A DNA stretch of 64,000 nt from Buxus sempervirens (taxonomy: Eukaryota; Streptophyta; Magnoliopsida; Buxales; Buxaceae): NCBI GenBank assembly GCA_947561395.2, contig OX387184.1, forward strand, positions 5,084,001 through 5,148,000, given 5' to 3'. Under the pieces are notes generated by a model. That model had not been told where the DNA came from. It did no database searches and worked only from the letters and a program-made list of their open reading frames with translations. The position numbers were made by a program, and so were the translations under genes. Shown one piece after another: positions 1-13,093 of the stretch. Each line of letters starts with the position of its first letter. The first letter of the stretch is position 1.

Positions 1-2279
1 AGTCATAATAGACCTAAATTAACTTTTGGAAAGAATCAATAACATAATCCAAAGGTTTTAGAGATTTAGGGTATTAGTTGGTAAATAAGGATTTAAAAAT
101 AAAGTTTTTAGGATGAACCAAAGTGTAGGATTTGGAGTAAACTTTGTAAGAAATAAAGAATAACCTAAATACTGAATTAGAAAGATAAATTAAGTACGCC
201 TACACTAACACAACTCAAATCTAAACCTTTTATTTAGAATTTGTATATACTCTCGTACTTTTCTTATTAAATGATCTGGAACTTTGTTTAAGAACTGTTT
301 AATGGTTATTTTGAACATCTTTTGGTTGAACACCGTGGTTTTGGAAATTATTTCTGGACACAGCACTTGGGACCTGATTGTGATTATTGGTACGAGGTTT
401 ATCACTGAATTTTGAGTTTTTGAGTTATTCAAGGTTTTGATTGTGAGTTGTGTCTAGTGGGCAATGCTTAGTATGGATCCATAGCTTAGCTAGGAAGTGA
501 AAGGGAATTGGCTAGTAAGTTATTCTTGTTCGGAACTCCCCAGTATGCGGTCCGTCGTACTAACAGGTGCGGGCAACGTAGGCAGCAATCCTCGACCGTT
601 GCAGGTGCGGCCTGGTCTTAGCCGAGGTTGCTTTCGGTAAATGGTTTTTATTTTGTTATTCAGGTTACCATCCGCATGCTTCAATGAGACATCGACTTTC
701 ATGCTTTATATTGGTCATGTTGGTAGGTTACTTGTGACTCACACATTAGAGCTATGATTTAGCTGTGCTTAAGGATCACTTGTGACTTGCACTGGTATTA
801 GACGTGTTGTTGTGGGTCCATTAATCTTTGATCGGATTGGTATGGCCTCTGCGGAAGCGGTACCCTTTATGAGATTTTATTTGAACTGTGGATTGTACTC
901 GCCAACCCATGCGTGGGTGGTCCGCGTTGATGGTTGACGGAGGAGATGGTAATGATTGCAGGTGCGGGCTCCATCTATCATGTGAGTCGTGATGTGGCGA
1001 ACGATGGGGGCAAGAATATTCTTATTAAGTGGTTTCAGTTCACGAGTCCTATTATGTAACATATGTTTGTTTTGGATTGGTATTTGTTATTGTTATATCA
1101 TCGTATTATCATGGTTGGTTTTATCATTCACCTCATGACTAGTATTGTAAAATTATGGACTGTTTTACATCATGCACGTTGCTACTTGTTGAGATTTATT
1201 CTCACTCCGGTTTCTCCCCTTTTTCAGGTACTCTTGGTGAGGACGTTAAATTTTGGGCAAGTTGTAGATGGGTAGTTTATATAGGTGTAGGTTATTCATG
1301 GAATTGAAATCCTTGTATATCATGGTTGTTGATTAATAAAGAGAATTTGAATTAAGTTTCCGCATTTACTTTGATTATAAAGTTAGAAAAAGTTTTAAAT
1401 TATCCAGTTTCTTTAGTTGCTTTGCTTATTTACCATAACACCTCGGGTTGGGAATGGACTCGAAACCAGGGCGTTATAGTCCATGTACTCGACGGGATAA
1501 TTCCTCAATCCGTTTATTTGATGGGAAGCTGGTTATTTGTTTTTATCCTCAGTCCGTGTACTCGGCAGGATACTTCCTCAATCTGTATACTCGGTGGGAA
1601 GCTTGTTATTGGTATTTACTTCCTCAATCCGTGTACTCGGTGGGAAGAGTGTTATTTGGTGGATGTTGCCTTTTATCCTTAATCCGTGTACTCGACGGGA
1701 TACTTTACTGTGATTGTATTTCTATTCCACCATGCTTAGATTTATATTTCATTGTATCTGAATTTTTGTGATTAGTCGGATTAAGCGTTGCATATATTCT
1801 AATCTGTTACTAACTATTTGCATGACTACTTACTGAGATGTTGTTTCTCATATTATCGTTTTATCGGTTTTGTTTTCAGATATTCTTGGTGAGTACGTTG
1901 CGGGTATAGATACTTCTGGGGATTATACTGAGTACCAGGAAGAAGATTACTTTATTCCTGTGTAGTTTTAGAGATCTATATTATTAAATTTGACTTGGTA
2001 TTGGAAGAATTGTTTTAGATTACTTTTATTTAGATGACATTGGTGATGTACATTTTATTTTAGTTAACCCTTTCCAGACTTTGTTGAGGAATTGGTATTG
2101 GATGTTTCATTTTTGTATTACGCGCTTCTTGAAAGGAAAAAAAATTTATTTGTTATTTCCGCACTCTGAGTTTATTAATTGAAATTGTTTAAGTCTAGAT
2201 TAGTTGTTTGGGCCGTTATCCTAACGTTCTAGGGTTGGGTTTATGCTTTTAAATAAACCTGGATCCGGGGCGTTATAGT
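1..2279 (+). mobile_element. Gypsy-type LTR fragment(s), 3' portion
   Basis: Non-coding, repetitive sequence running in from outside the window. It holds two related 3'-end modules. One spans about 1140-1479 and ends in GGGCGTTATAG; the other spans about 1800-2279 and ends in GGGGCGTTATAG. Each carries a block like TACTTACTGAGAT, then a (T)TTTCAG.TA(C/T)TCTTGGTGAG block, then a tail. The segment at 466-507 (TATGGATCCATAGCTTAGC) is recognisably homologous to 44298-44330 in the long repeat at 41243-44955, and both end in the same GGGGCGTTATAG, so they are one family. No open protein domain is visible. The arrangement suggests an LTR with an internal partial duplication or two nested LTR ends. 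The left boundary lies outside the window. Confidence 0.55.
1480..1705. repeat. Minisatellite with GTACTCG(G/A)CGGGA core
   Basis: Six degenerate units follow each other, starting near 1483, 1510, 1553, 1582, 1627 and 1684. Each unit has CCGTGTACTCGGYGGGAWR followed by a variable T-rich stretch ending TCCTCAAT. Unit lengths vary from about 27 to 57 bases. The array sits between the two LTR 3'-end modules of the surrounding repeat. Confidence 0.7.
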
Positions 2280-4001
2280 TGTCATACTTAAATCATACTT
2301 ATTTAAGTTTTAGACAAGTTGGTCAAAAGTAATAATTAAGTTTCTAAGTCTTGATTAAAACTTTCCTAATTAAACTACCCAATAATGTCCAAATTTTCTC
2401 ATTTAAAACCTAAGGTGTCAAAGTTTGCAATCTTCGTTATTTATCACTTGTAGTGGTTCACACAAGTCCATATTGAAGTTTAGGAGTAGGTTCTACTCTC
2501 CAAATTTATATTTAATGAGATCTAGTCCACCAATTCCACCACAATGTCCTTTTAAACACTTCTTTACATTAATTGTTCCAAATTATTAGTCTTAATTCCT
2601 AATTTAATTCCGTCAATTGCTACACCTCAAATTAACCCCTATACACATGTTACAAAGATTAAATTGCTAAAAAATCATTAAATTTTATTTGGGCTCAAAA
2701 TCCCCAAAATACAAATTCTGACAGAGGGCACTTGACATGGGTGCTCGAGCGGTCTGTTGAGTGCCCGCCCAATTCCAGTAATTTTTCTTGTTTTCCAATC
2801 TTTCCAAATTTTGTGATTTTTCTTTGATTCTGATTGTTCTAGATTTGCTTTTATTTAATCTAAAAAATTCCAAACCTATTTTTATCAATTGATTGCAGAT
2901 TTATGAATATTTACAAAGATCAAATCTACTCAAATCAATACTTTTCTATTTTTCTTTCAGAAACACGAAAACTTATCGGGGAAAACAATTCAATCCATGA
3001 AACATGATTTATTCTAAATCAAAACAATTAGAAATCATCCGAAATCACGTCAAACATGCTATTCCTCCAGTTTTCAAATGATTGCTACTTGCCTCATTAC
3101 ACAAAATCCATTTTCTCGATAAATCTTGTATTGTAGCTACGTTTTTGCTATTATCGCACCAATCTAGGGTTCTCTAAACAAGATTTCCACCGTTCAGATT
3201 GAAGTATAACTAGCCATGAGCTAATCCTCCAAGTTTGAGGTTGATCCAACAGTTAATTTTCTCCCGATCTAACTTTGATGAACGCTGATAAAAAATTTCT
3301 ACAACAGCTTCTCTTTCTAGAAGTCTTTTATTTTTCTTTCTCTCTCTTCTCTCTTTTGCTCTATACAACTACACTACTCTTCTCTCTTTCATTCCATTCA
3401 ACCTCAATTTAAAAGAAACCCTATTCTTTTCTAATATCTTACTTAAATAGGTTAACCAAATAGGTATCCAATTAGGTTTTGGAAACTTTCTAATTAATCC
3501 ACTTGTTTCTCCTATTCTAATTCTCCCTTCTAAATTTTATTTCTTAACTCCTAAAAGAAACTCCTAATTTTAATGAATTTTTTGTCCATATTTTAATACA
3601 TATTTCTAAATATTACTTAAACACCTCGTTAAGTCACTTTTTCTCCAAATTAAAGCCCCTAATTAACTATAATTACCAAATAGCCATTTTTCTTTCTTTT
3701 AAGCCATGAATATTGTTATTTAACTTCAAACCTAACCCAACTAAATTTTAATTTATATTTTCCCTTTCTATTAATTATCTAATGATTTAATTTATTAATT
3801 GGTCCATTTAGAATTTACTAAAATACCCTTTTATCCTCTTAAGTTGATTTTTTTTCAAAATTCTCTTTTATTTTAAAATTCTTGTTTATTTAAATTATTA
3901 ATCCTTTAAATTTCTCTTCTTTTATTTCCACTTTATTCATATCCCTATTTTCTTCTATTTATTTATGCCTTAATTATTTACCAAACATTTGGTGTCTTAC
4001 A
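2280..4001 (-). mobile_element. AT-rich LTR-like fragment in inverted orientation
   Basis: No coding potential is visible. Read on the minus strand the segment begins at 4001 with TGTAAGACACC, an LTR-style TG start. It then runs through AG-rich sequence (the CT-rich run at 3310-3400 on the plus strand) down to 2280, where it abuts the plus-oriented LTR end. Its composition resembles the 5' half of the repeat at 41243-44955, but I could not align them convincingly. It may be an inverted or truncated relative of the neighbouring LTR. Confidence 0.3.
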
Positions 4002-4401
4002 GTATGTTATATAAACAAGGAGGTTCAGAGTTAGAAATGTACATTCATTTATATAAAATGCAAATGCGACACTAGCTTACTTAGTTTGATATACTTTTAG
4101 CGTCCATTACCATTTGGCATTGTTTTTCAAAAAAAAAATATTTTTTGTTTTAAGAAATAAAAAAATAATTTTAAAAAACAAAAGTAATGTTTGGTTAATC
4201 ATCAACAAAACTATTACTTATCAATAAATCCAAATTACTCTTTTGCTTTCCTTCAACATATATTCTTTTGTTTTTTTTGCCTTTTCTCTTTTCTAAGTAA
4301 GCTATAATAAAATGTATTAAAAGCAAAATCTTATTAAAACTTATTTATTCTTTACATAATAGACATTTTGAATTATTTTCCGTAAGGATGAACATTGTGG
4401 A
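4002..4401. other. AT-rich intergenic stretch, nothing recognised
   Basis: Low-complexity sequence with A and T runs (4128-4190). No gene, RNA or complete transposon is supported. The last eight bases (4394-4401) are the left target-site copy of the adjacent MITE. Confidence 0.5.
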
Positions 4402-4772
4402 TAGGGATGGCAATGGGGGCAGATTAAATGGGTAGCCCGCCACACGCCCTCCCCTAATGGTTAGGGTTTGGTGTAGCTATATTCGGTTTAGGGCAAGTTC
4501 AGGTGGGTTTGACCTGAACTTGTCTCGAACCCAACCTTTTTATATTAAATTATTAATTTTATATGTTTTAAAATATTATATATATTCTATTTAAAAAATA
4601 TTATTTTTTTCATCATATTTTATTAATAAATATACCATTAATATATATATTCTATTTAAAAAATACAAATTTTTTCATCTCATATTCCAACCGGGTCATA
4701 GGGGGCGGGTTAGGATTTACTATGATCTAAACTCCTGTCGGGGCGCGTTAGGGTTCACCGTTGCCATCCCTA
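4402..4772. mobile_element. hAT-like MITE upstream of CLPP6
   Basis: The ends are perfect 12-bp inverted repeats, TAGGGATGGCAA at 4402-4413 and TTGCCATCCCTA at 4761-4772. This is the plant hAT-MITE type of terminus. The 8-bp flanks are ATTGTGGA (4394-4401) and ATTTGTGGA (4773-4781), a target-site duplication with one extra T. The 371-bp body has no coding sequence, and its two GC-rich ends surround an AT-rich centre. It lies about 220 bp upstream of the CLPP6 start codon, so it could affect that promoter. Confidence 0.75.
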
Positions 4773-4993
4773 ATTTGTGGATCTCTTCAACGCGTGACGG
4801 TTTCGAGTCTACATTGAACCATGTTGTGCACATAACGATCTCCTGATATCCTCGGATTTTTGAAGCGTATCTTCAGTCAATCAAATTAGTAAAAGTAGAG
4901 AGTCGACTAACAGTAACATGTTCCGCTTCGGTAGTTCCCTCTGAAAAACCAGAATCCCTGCGGCTTTCCCCCTCTCAATTCCCGTAGAAGGAA

Positions 4994-7900
4994 ATGGCGA
5001 TATCGATATCCGTCTCAACGGTTTTAACGTTTCCGACCTCTTCTAGCAGCAGAGAACGTGTTTCATTGCATCCTAACAGGTTTTCCTCCCATCGTCACTG
5101 TTTAATTATCATTTATGTTGTTAATTTGCGCATGTATTGTTATGATTTATTCTTTATTATTATTATTTTTTTGCACAGAAACTCATCTAGATTAGTTGCT
5201 TCTGCATTGCCAAACTTCCATGGTAAGTTCTGTAATTAAACGGATAATATTTGCGCTATACCTGATGTTCGAACGGAAATCTAGGGCGCTCTGAAGCTCG
5301 AAACTCATATTACAATCTTTCCGGTTCATCTGTCGAGTTTTCGGTGTTACTTTTAGTAATATCTTAGGCTCCATCACAATGATTTAATCGGTTAATATAT
5401 TTGAATTTTCTGAAGTACTGAAAATCGATGCAGAGGTTAGGACAAATGAATCTGTTCATGTCTGTGGCATGTATTTATATGTGCCTGTATAAATGTATAA
5501 AAAGTGACAATTATTTGCATTAAGTGTTATATTGTAACAGGTTTATCGAGTAAAAATTGTGGATTACCATTGAAGCTAGATGAGCTGGCTCGCCATCAAG
5601 CAGATCCAAGGTTTTTCCATCCGTTTTTTTTCTTCCCATAACATGTTATCATTATGTATCAATCTATTCATTTTTATGGGACTTTTTTTTTCTTTTCTAA
5701 TTCAACAAATTTTTTAGTGGGCTGGAGGGTTTCTAAAGTCAGCAGTTGTAGATGCAAAATCCATTGCCAATTTGAAAGATGTGCTCGTATTGCTATTAAT
5801 TTTTCTCTTATCTGCTTATGATGACTTCTATCGGGGATCTATTTTGCATGGAGGCTACCATTTACTTTTTGGACAAAATAACAATCCAAGCAATCATGTG
5901 CGGAAGAGAGAGCATTTACAATTATCTATGTTGATAATGCTCAGCTGATTGTTGTTGTTAACATTTAGCAGGGGTTTATTTTTGACTATTTCTACATTAC
6001 TTTCTAAACATAGGGATGGTAAGCATTTGAAAAATTTGTGTAGGGTATTCTTGGTGTATTTGAGAGAGATGTGTATAAAGACTAGGAAAGATAAGTAATG
6101 AACATAGTAGATTGTCCATGAGTAGCCTCAATATTGGATATGAGAAAACAATATAGGTTGTGATACATTGGGTATGTAAAATGGAGACAAACATATGAAG
6201 GCACAACCGATGATAATCTGCAAGAGGGTGTGTAGTGATGGATCTAAGCGGAATAGTGGAAGACCGAAAGAGACTTGATTTAAAGACAACTACTCTATCT
6301 GAAACTTTTGTTTTTGGTACATTGGGATGGTAGAATAGGTTCTTAATGAATATAATTAGTTGGGTAAGGCACTGTATTGTTTTTGTTGCAATTCATGATC
6401 ATATATGATATGGGAATTAAGTTTTTTCCAATGGACAGATTTGAGTTATGCAATTGGCTTATAGATTGTTATGGAGAGTGCTCTTAAATACCAAGTAGAG
6501 ATATTTAATGACTAGATTATCTGCAGTCATGCATATACCACCTTTCTTTGTCATGAAATATTATGAAAATAGAATATCGTAGTTGCAAATGTTATGAATG
6601 ATGTACCCGTGTATGATTAGGCTTCAGTAGACTCTAGGGACGGGTACACTCTTTGTGTACCCGTGTATGTATGTATGTTATTTCTATCTCTATCTTATAT
6701 AATATACCCATCATTTACTGATAAAAAAAAAAAAATGTTATGAATGATGTGATAACGACTGGGTTCAAGGGGGACATTTAGCATCTACTTCGTGAATCAT
6801 TTATTTTATCTTTACAATAAACGTGGATATCACATTTGTCCATTTTCTGCTCCTTAGGTCAAAGTATTCTTAGATTGAAGTGTTTCTTTCTTCATGCATT
6901 CCCTGTTTATGATGTGTTTGTGATTTTCCTGATCTTCCATATTACCATTATTAAATTCTTTTGAGTGACAATAATGCATTATATCGACAGTTATGGCATA
7001 ATCAAAGCAAAGAAGGGGAATCCACCCGTAATGCCAGCTGTGATGACTCCAGGAGGACCATTGGATCTTTCATCCATACTTCTCAGGAACCGTATAATAT
7101 TTATTGGTCAGCCAGTCAACTCACAAGTTGCTCAACGTGTTATATCACAGCTTTTGACTCTAGCATCTATTGACGAGGATGCAGATATTCTGGTGTGACT
7201 ATATTTATATAATGTTTAAAATTTTTAATATTCTTGTTGTTTTGTTTTCTGTTTTAGCTCATGCAACTTGTCTATAAGGGCTATGAATCTACAATATATC
7301 CGAATAATGGCCACTCTTGTAACTTTTCAGGTGTACCTGAACTGCCCTGGCGGAAGCACCTACTCTGTGTTGGCAATATATGATTGCATGTCCTGGGTAA
7401 GATTGCAAATTTCATCTTTTGAGTAGCTTTTAGCCGACATGGTGAATTGGTGATAGGATTCAGACTGTTTAGCATTGGCATCAAAACAACATGGTTAAGT
7501 TGCCCATGGTTTTTCTTTAAGCTTGGTAGTGTTTACTGTGATTAATTTTTTTTTTTAAATTGGATATTGTCTGTGTCAATTAATTTAAAGCATGCAATGC
7601 CCTGCCCTCACCGTTAGTATGATTTTTCCTTCTTGTCAAGATTCTATTTCACTTGTCTACTTGAGGTCAACTAGATGTTAGAGATAACTTATGGGGATTT
7701 AGAAGTGTTCAGCTTTATAATTTTACCTAACAAATTTTTCTTTAGATATTTTATTTAGATAGAGGTTGGGTGTCACTCCTGTAATGTTTAAATATGCTGA
7801 ATTTGGTCCATCTTCCAAAAGAGTTTCCATGACTACTGTGCCTACACCTGACTTCTCTCAGAGGAGCTATAGATTTATCAATTTAAGTGAAAATTTGTTT

Positions 7901-10900
7901 CTAATTTGATTCCTAGGAATCATGGAGCTATGTATCTTTTGGAGTTTTTATGGTTTTATGCTTGAATTGCATTCCAAGTCATAATGAAGCTAGATATTGT
8001 TATTTTTCTCACCCTAGAAGTTTCATTATTGCCGATAAAATTCTTTACTTACTGCCTTTTTTTTTATATATTGTAATACTTTCTTTACTGTATTTCATAA
8101 AGAATTCTGACAAGAAATAATATAGAATGGAAACCTCATGACCAAAGAATGCTAATTGCATTTCTTGTTGCCTTTTAGCCGGGAGATTTTGAGTACATTG
8201 AGCTGCCATAGTATGTGGTTATTCAATTTGCTAGGAGCCAAAGTACATCTTGTTTAGTTAAAAGCTTGGACGACCTAATCTTTTGGCACCTCCCACTGAG
8301 CTAAAGAACAGATTCTTTCCATCAACACCTTGTATAGAGTAGTGATGGAACCAATCTGGGGTAGGCAGGGGCCCCAAAAGGTATAAGTAATTCTGTTTCT
8401 GTAACATGTTAACAGGCTCTCCCGAGAAGCATTTCCTGCTGGAGGCCCCTGCTCAGCTCAGAAAGCTTTCTATTAGAGCGAAGAATATATATATATATAT
8501 ATTGGGAAAAAGCTTTTGACTTTTTCTAATAATAAATCTTTCTACAGCCCCATTTTTTTTCTTTGGTTTTTAATTTTTCTCTCTTAGTTCATTTATCCAT
8601 TATAAGCCAAAAGGAAAAAAGAAAAAAAATTCTGTAACCCTGTCCAAGCTATAATATCGAATATTCCCCTATATTTTAGATTTGTTAGTTCCAAATAAAA
8701 GAAAATTTTGTTTCAGTTTTGTCCTTTTCACTTTTATCTTTTTCCTAAAATACCAAATTTATCCTTATAATCATGTAAAAGCTTCTATTGAAAATAATCA
8801 GTGAGTAAAATTATCAAAGCATAAGCGTATAAATCTTGTCATTAGAGACTTACAATATAAGTGATAACATCAGTGACTGTGAGTTGTAATAAATCCTAGT
8901 GTTAAATTCCATGTACAAGCATAATAGTAAAACGTTTATCATCAGAGCAAAAGTATTTTTTTTTTTTTGCCAAGACACATGACATATCATGCTAGTAAAG
9001 GATATTTCTTTCATGTAGTGCAGACTGCAGAGTGTTGGTTGGCTGAACCCTCTGTAATTCTGTTAGGGATCCCCTTGATGGGCCATGAAGCTGGCTACGT
9101 AGGCCTGTGTTTTTTACCATTTTATCATGTCAAGGGACAGACATTGAAGTTGTTGATTTGTTTAACTGTTAAGCAAGAAAGATGTTAGAAAACGGAAGTT
9201 AATTTATGGGTAGTGCTTCTTGGGCTGACCCTAGCCGTTTGAAGATGGGTGATGTACAGGACATGAGACTGGCCACTAAAGGTTAAAAATTATGGGTAGT
9301 GGTTAATTTTAAGTGGGTTGCGTTTTGTTTCATAAATTCTTTGCCTAAATTGCCCATATTAAAAGTTTTTTGCATGTGATCTGAATTTTTTTAGTATGTC
9401 ATTTGTATTTGTGTATGTTCAAATTGTTTCTTAGTGTGCATCAATACCTTGATGTGTTTTCTGGAATATTCACTTAGGTTATTTTATACTTGACTACCCT
9501 GGTATAGCATGTATCAGCTGCATACCTTCCATTAAATTAGACCACTTGGTATTTAATATTAAGAGTGTCATTATTATCAGATCGCATCCTTTGCTTCTCT
9601 CTGCTGCTATTGTTATGTTGACTTTCCTTTTAGCTTCAAACCTGAGGTCACAGCGGGTAGATTTCAAGGACTGGGCAGGGTTTTAAAGTACATGTCTTAC
9701 ACTCAAGAGGGTGGGATCCATTGAAGGGTTCAGTTTATTAGATTTTATATGAGGCAAAAGTGATCTGACCTCATTGGATGCCATTCTCAACATGGTATTT
9801 GATTTTGTTCACATGCGCCTCTTGATAAGCTGGAAATATGCTTCTCCGAATTGCATATAATCACTTCAGTTGGTTTATCTCTGTTTAATAATCCTAACTA
9901 TGTAATTATTGGCTCCTCATTTGACAGATAAAGCCTAAGGTGGGCATGGTATGTTTTGGAGTGGCTGCAAGCCAAGGAGCACTTCTTCTTGCTGGTGGAG
10001 AAAAGGGAATGCGCTATGCAATGCCAAATGCACGGATTATGATACATCAACCACAGAGTGGATGTGGGGTATGAATTTACTATCATTCATTGCACTATAA
10101 CAGAATAAAAATTACTTAGTGTTATGGTGGGAGGAAAGGAATAACTCATTCTGTCTCCTGCTACAATTGCAAGACGTGGCTGGGGTTGTCACTATATGCG
10201 TCATTTAGATGGTGTTTTTTGGGTAAAATCTGACCATATGATCTTCACATACCTTTGGAGGCCAGAGAACATTTTGGGTGAAAACCTCAGAAATTTCCTG
10301 CAGGTTGGACGGCTACTTTTTAATTAGGTATCTGTGATCCTGAATATCATCACATTGGGATGCCCTTCATGTGTGTCTGCTGCTTGCATAGCGGGTTCTG
10401 GGTGAAGGGCATCTTTCCATTTTCCTATATTGGCTCACTGCTTGTCTGAGTGTGATAATGGAATGTGTTTATGAGTGTAAAAGAATTCTAAAGCTATAGT
10501 TATAAGAGTGCATGGCTAAATGGACCCTGTGGATACTGAGATGAGTCAGTATTTGTAAATGGATACTCTGTGATAGGACGGTGATTTAAGCCTTTATTTA
10601 TGTTGCTTTGTAAATTTTTTAATGAATAACATGTATAAATTACTATATATAAAGTTTGAGGAACTCAAAAGCTCAGCCAGTTGGATCCAAGTTGCAGGTC
10701 TAGGATCTCCCCTCAAAGGAGGATTCCAAGAGGTTCCTGGGAAAGAAGAGTGGAAGACTTTGGAGACTCGAGCAATTTTCGTGTGAAACAGCTCCAAACA
10801 CCATAGGAGTCTAAATGGAAGTTGTAAAAGCCCTTGCAAATGTCCTTCCAGAATCTAATTTTCTCTATATTCCCACACTCAACCAAATATGATGGTAGAA

Positions 10901-13093
10901 GACGTTGGACCGCTCCATAATGGTTCTCCTTAGACTGAGTATGAGTATTTTGACTTTGCTGTTGTTGTGCCATATATTTTTATCTATGCAAAATTTACTC
11001 TTGATCAAAAAGTGACTCTCAACCAAAAATCTCTAGCCATTCACAAAGAAACATGATGTTTCTGCTATCTAAATTTCCAATCCCTAGACCACCTTTATCC
11101 AGCCTCTTACGAATACAGACTCTCTTACCAAATTGTCTTTTTTGAATCCCCCAACTTTCCATTTGAAATCTCCCTGCATGTTTTCCAACCTAGCATCTGC
11201 CATTAGGCATGCATGCAAAATAAGGAAATGTGGTAAACCATTAAGTTTGCTAAAGCTGCCTTAATCAAGGTAGTCCTTTCCCGGTTTCCCCTTGGAGGGA
11301 TATGGTAATGTTTTCATTTTTTCAAATATGATAAAATAACATAACTGATAATTTGCCTTCATTTTTAATTTTATTTATTTATTTTTTGGGGCCCCAAGTT
11401 GGGGAGGGGTCGGGTGTGTGGAATAATATTCAACTTGTAGTTCTTTCAAATTGGCGTTAACTAGTTGTCAGGGAGCAAAGATGATGTAGAAAGATATAAG
11501 TAAAAATATGTTGAAAATGGAAAATAAAGTAATTGGTGAATATTGGAATATTGTGCACATACCATTTTGTGGTGTTGTGGTTTTGGAATTTTGTCATTGT
11601 AATTTTCTATTTTAAATTTTCAAGTTTATATTGATGAAATATTTTGTATTCATCTTATTTTCCTTGGTTATTTTTTTTGCTTTGAATCCGGTATAGTTGT
11701 GGTATGACAAATGCTTTCTTCTTTATACTGTAATCTTGATTATCTTCTATGTGGCTTAATTTTGTGAAGAGAAAGACAGCGGAAGAATTTTTTTTTCTTT
11801 TCCACTTTTTTTAATAAAAGAAAATGGTGGCTTATATGGTTGGCAAAGTCTAAGCTTGATACTGAATATCTGGGCAGGCTGGAAACTCATACTTTGACTT
11901 TGCTCGCTCCAACATATGACTATATGAATGATTATATGTATATAGAAAGGTAGTAATAAGAAAATTTAAACTAAGACTGTATATTGTTTGGCATGGATTA
12001 TTTGTTATTGAAATAGAAAATTTAAAATTGAAGTGTCACTTATAGGCAATGGTTTATTTATGGAGGCTACGATTTGGCTGTTCTTGTAGGGTCATGTGGA
12101 GGATGTGAAGCGCCAAGTCAATGAAGCTGTTCAATCCCGACATGTTAGTTTCTATTCCTTTGGTGACACCAATTGTATGTCATAATGACTTCTGTTCAGC
12201 AAGCAGCTCAGCTTGGATAGCTTGTTTTGTCTGACTGAATAATATCAAGATGCATGTCGAATCTGTTAAGGAGTCCTTACCTGTTTGGATTCCTCAAACT
12301 TGAAGACCAAAAGAATGATGCCTAATTCAAATTTAAGTTCTGGGAGCATTATGCTTTCACCATACTTCTAAGCTTCTGCATTCTTTTATTGCTGATGACT
12401 TGAACAAGATTCTGCAAGCTTACTTTTATTTCTGATGAAATAATGCAGAAAATTGACAAGATGTATGCTGCTTTTACTGGTCAATCTCTTGAGTTTGTGC
12501 AACAATACACCGAGAGGGATCGATTCTTGTCTGCTTCTGAGGTATGATGCTCTCTTCTCTATAGCAACTTTGGGGGTGTTTTTGGTGGGTGTGTGGGGTG
12601 GTGTGGTTGGTTGGGGATGGGTGTTGTATCAGATGTTCGTGGACATTAATGGAGACGTGATCATGGGATTCTAAGGTATCTGTTGGAGACAATCAATTGC
12701 ATACTGGTAAAATGTTGGTCTGCTGGCACACGGGCAAACTTACCATGCAATGGGTAACCCTATCACAGTGGATTATTTTGATACCTTGCCTCTTGATCTT
12801 GCTAAAACTTCGTTAGACCATTTTCCATTATTTTTTTTTACTCTGTACAGTTGTAACTGAGAAGATGATTTAGATCACTCAGCGAGTTTGGTTTTCATGA
12901 TAGTCTTAAGTTTGGGGGCCAGGGTTGAATTTCTTCTTTCATTATTCTTTCCTTGGTAATGACCGTGTAGTACATTAGTTAACATGTTTCATCCTCTCCT
13001 GAACTGAAGCTTTTTAATTCTCTGCTTGCTATGGTACCTTCACAGGCTTTGGAATTTGGTCTCATCGATGGTGTGTTGGAAACAGAATACTGA
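4994..13093 (+). CDS. CLPP6: Plastid ATP-dependent Clp protease proteolytic subunit 6 (ClpP6)
   Basis: Nine coding exons: 4994-5079, 5179-5222, 5541-5610, 6991-7192, 7331-7396, 9928-10068, 12090-12143, 12449-12541, 13046-13093. They total 804 nt (267 residues), with canonical GT-AG junctions and consistent phases. The product is a serine protease subunit of the plastid-stroma Clp core, which degrades unfolded and regulatory proteins with ClpC chaperones. The first roughly 55 residues are Ser/Arg-rich and lack acidic residues, as in a plastid transit peptide. The ClpP fold follows, with the motif [20 protein letters not shown] and catalytic Ser171 (FGVAASQG), His196 (MIHQP) and Asp245 (TERDRF). 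The 25- and 49-residue spacings equal those of E. coli ClpP, so it is an active ClpP and not a ClpR. The wording matches Arabidopsis ClpP6 closely. The start codon is the first ATG and gives the expected transit peptide. Introns 3, 5 and 6 are long and hold LINE fragments. Confidence 0.96.
5990..6420 (+). mobile_element. Possible degraded RTE-type LINE fragment in CLPP6 intron 3
   Basis: Broken plus-strand frames across this segment give a [12 protein letters not shown]-like run. It resembles the (K/R)RGRGRPK.T motif near the C-terminus of plant RTE LINE polyproteins, with a weak RLRW.GH-like stretch before it. Several stops and frame changes are present. The call rests on this short motif alone. 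Confidence 0.3.
6605..6734 (+). mobile_element. 5'-truncated L1-type LINE tail in CLPP6 intron 3
   Basis: About 130 bp inserted between an 18-base direct repeat. The left copy is at 6587-6604; the right copy is at 6733-6750, of which the first two A bases are shared with the poly(A) tail. The tail is A(13). Just inside is an inverted pair GGTACAC ... GTGTACC, also found in the LINE tail near 36340-36420. A target-site duplication plus poly(A) is the hallmark of target-primed reverse transcription. No coding sequence is left. Confidence 0.8.
7397..9927. other. CLPP6 intron 5
   Basis: A 2.5-kb intron between the exons coding for residues 135-156 and 157-203. It contains a short (AT)n run near 8487-8502, T runs near 8948-8965 and no recognisable transposon domain. 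It ends in TTGACAG. Confidence 0.85.
10660..11310 (-). mobile_element. Degraded L1-type LINE ORF2 fragment in CLPP6 intron 6
   Basis: On the minus strand, broken frames read [11 protein letters not shown]...HISLF, then [13 protein letters not shown]...FLCEWL, then [19 protein letters not shown]. These are, in order, the end of the plant L1 reverse transcriptase, the GGLGI region and the GNG..IRFW.D region before the zinc-binding domain. Several stop codons and frameshifts make it a dead copy. It is antisense to CLPP6 and removed with intron 6. Confidence 0.8.

Noticed and set aside
1371-1771. Two overlapping plus-strand frames of about 105 residues
   Set aside because: They are translations of the minisatellite and LTR sequence, with repeated SVYS/CTR words and no family match.
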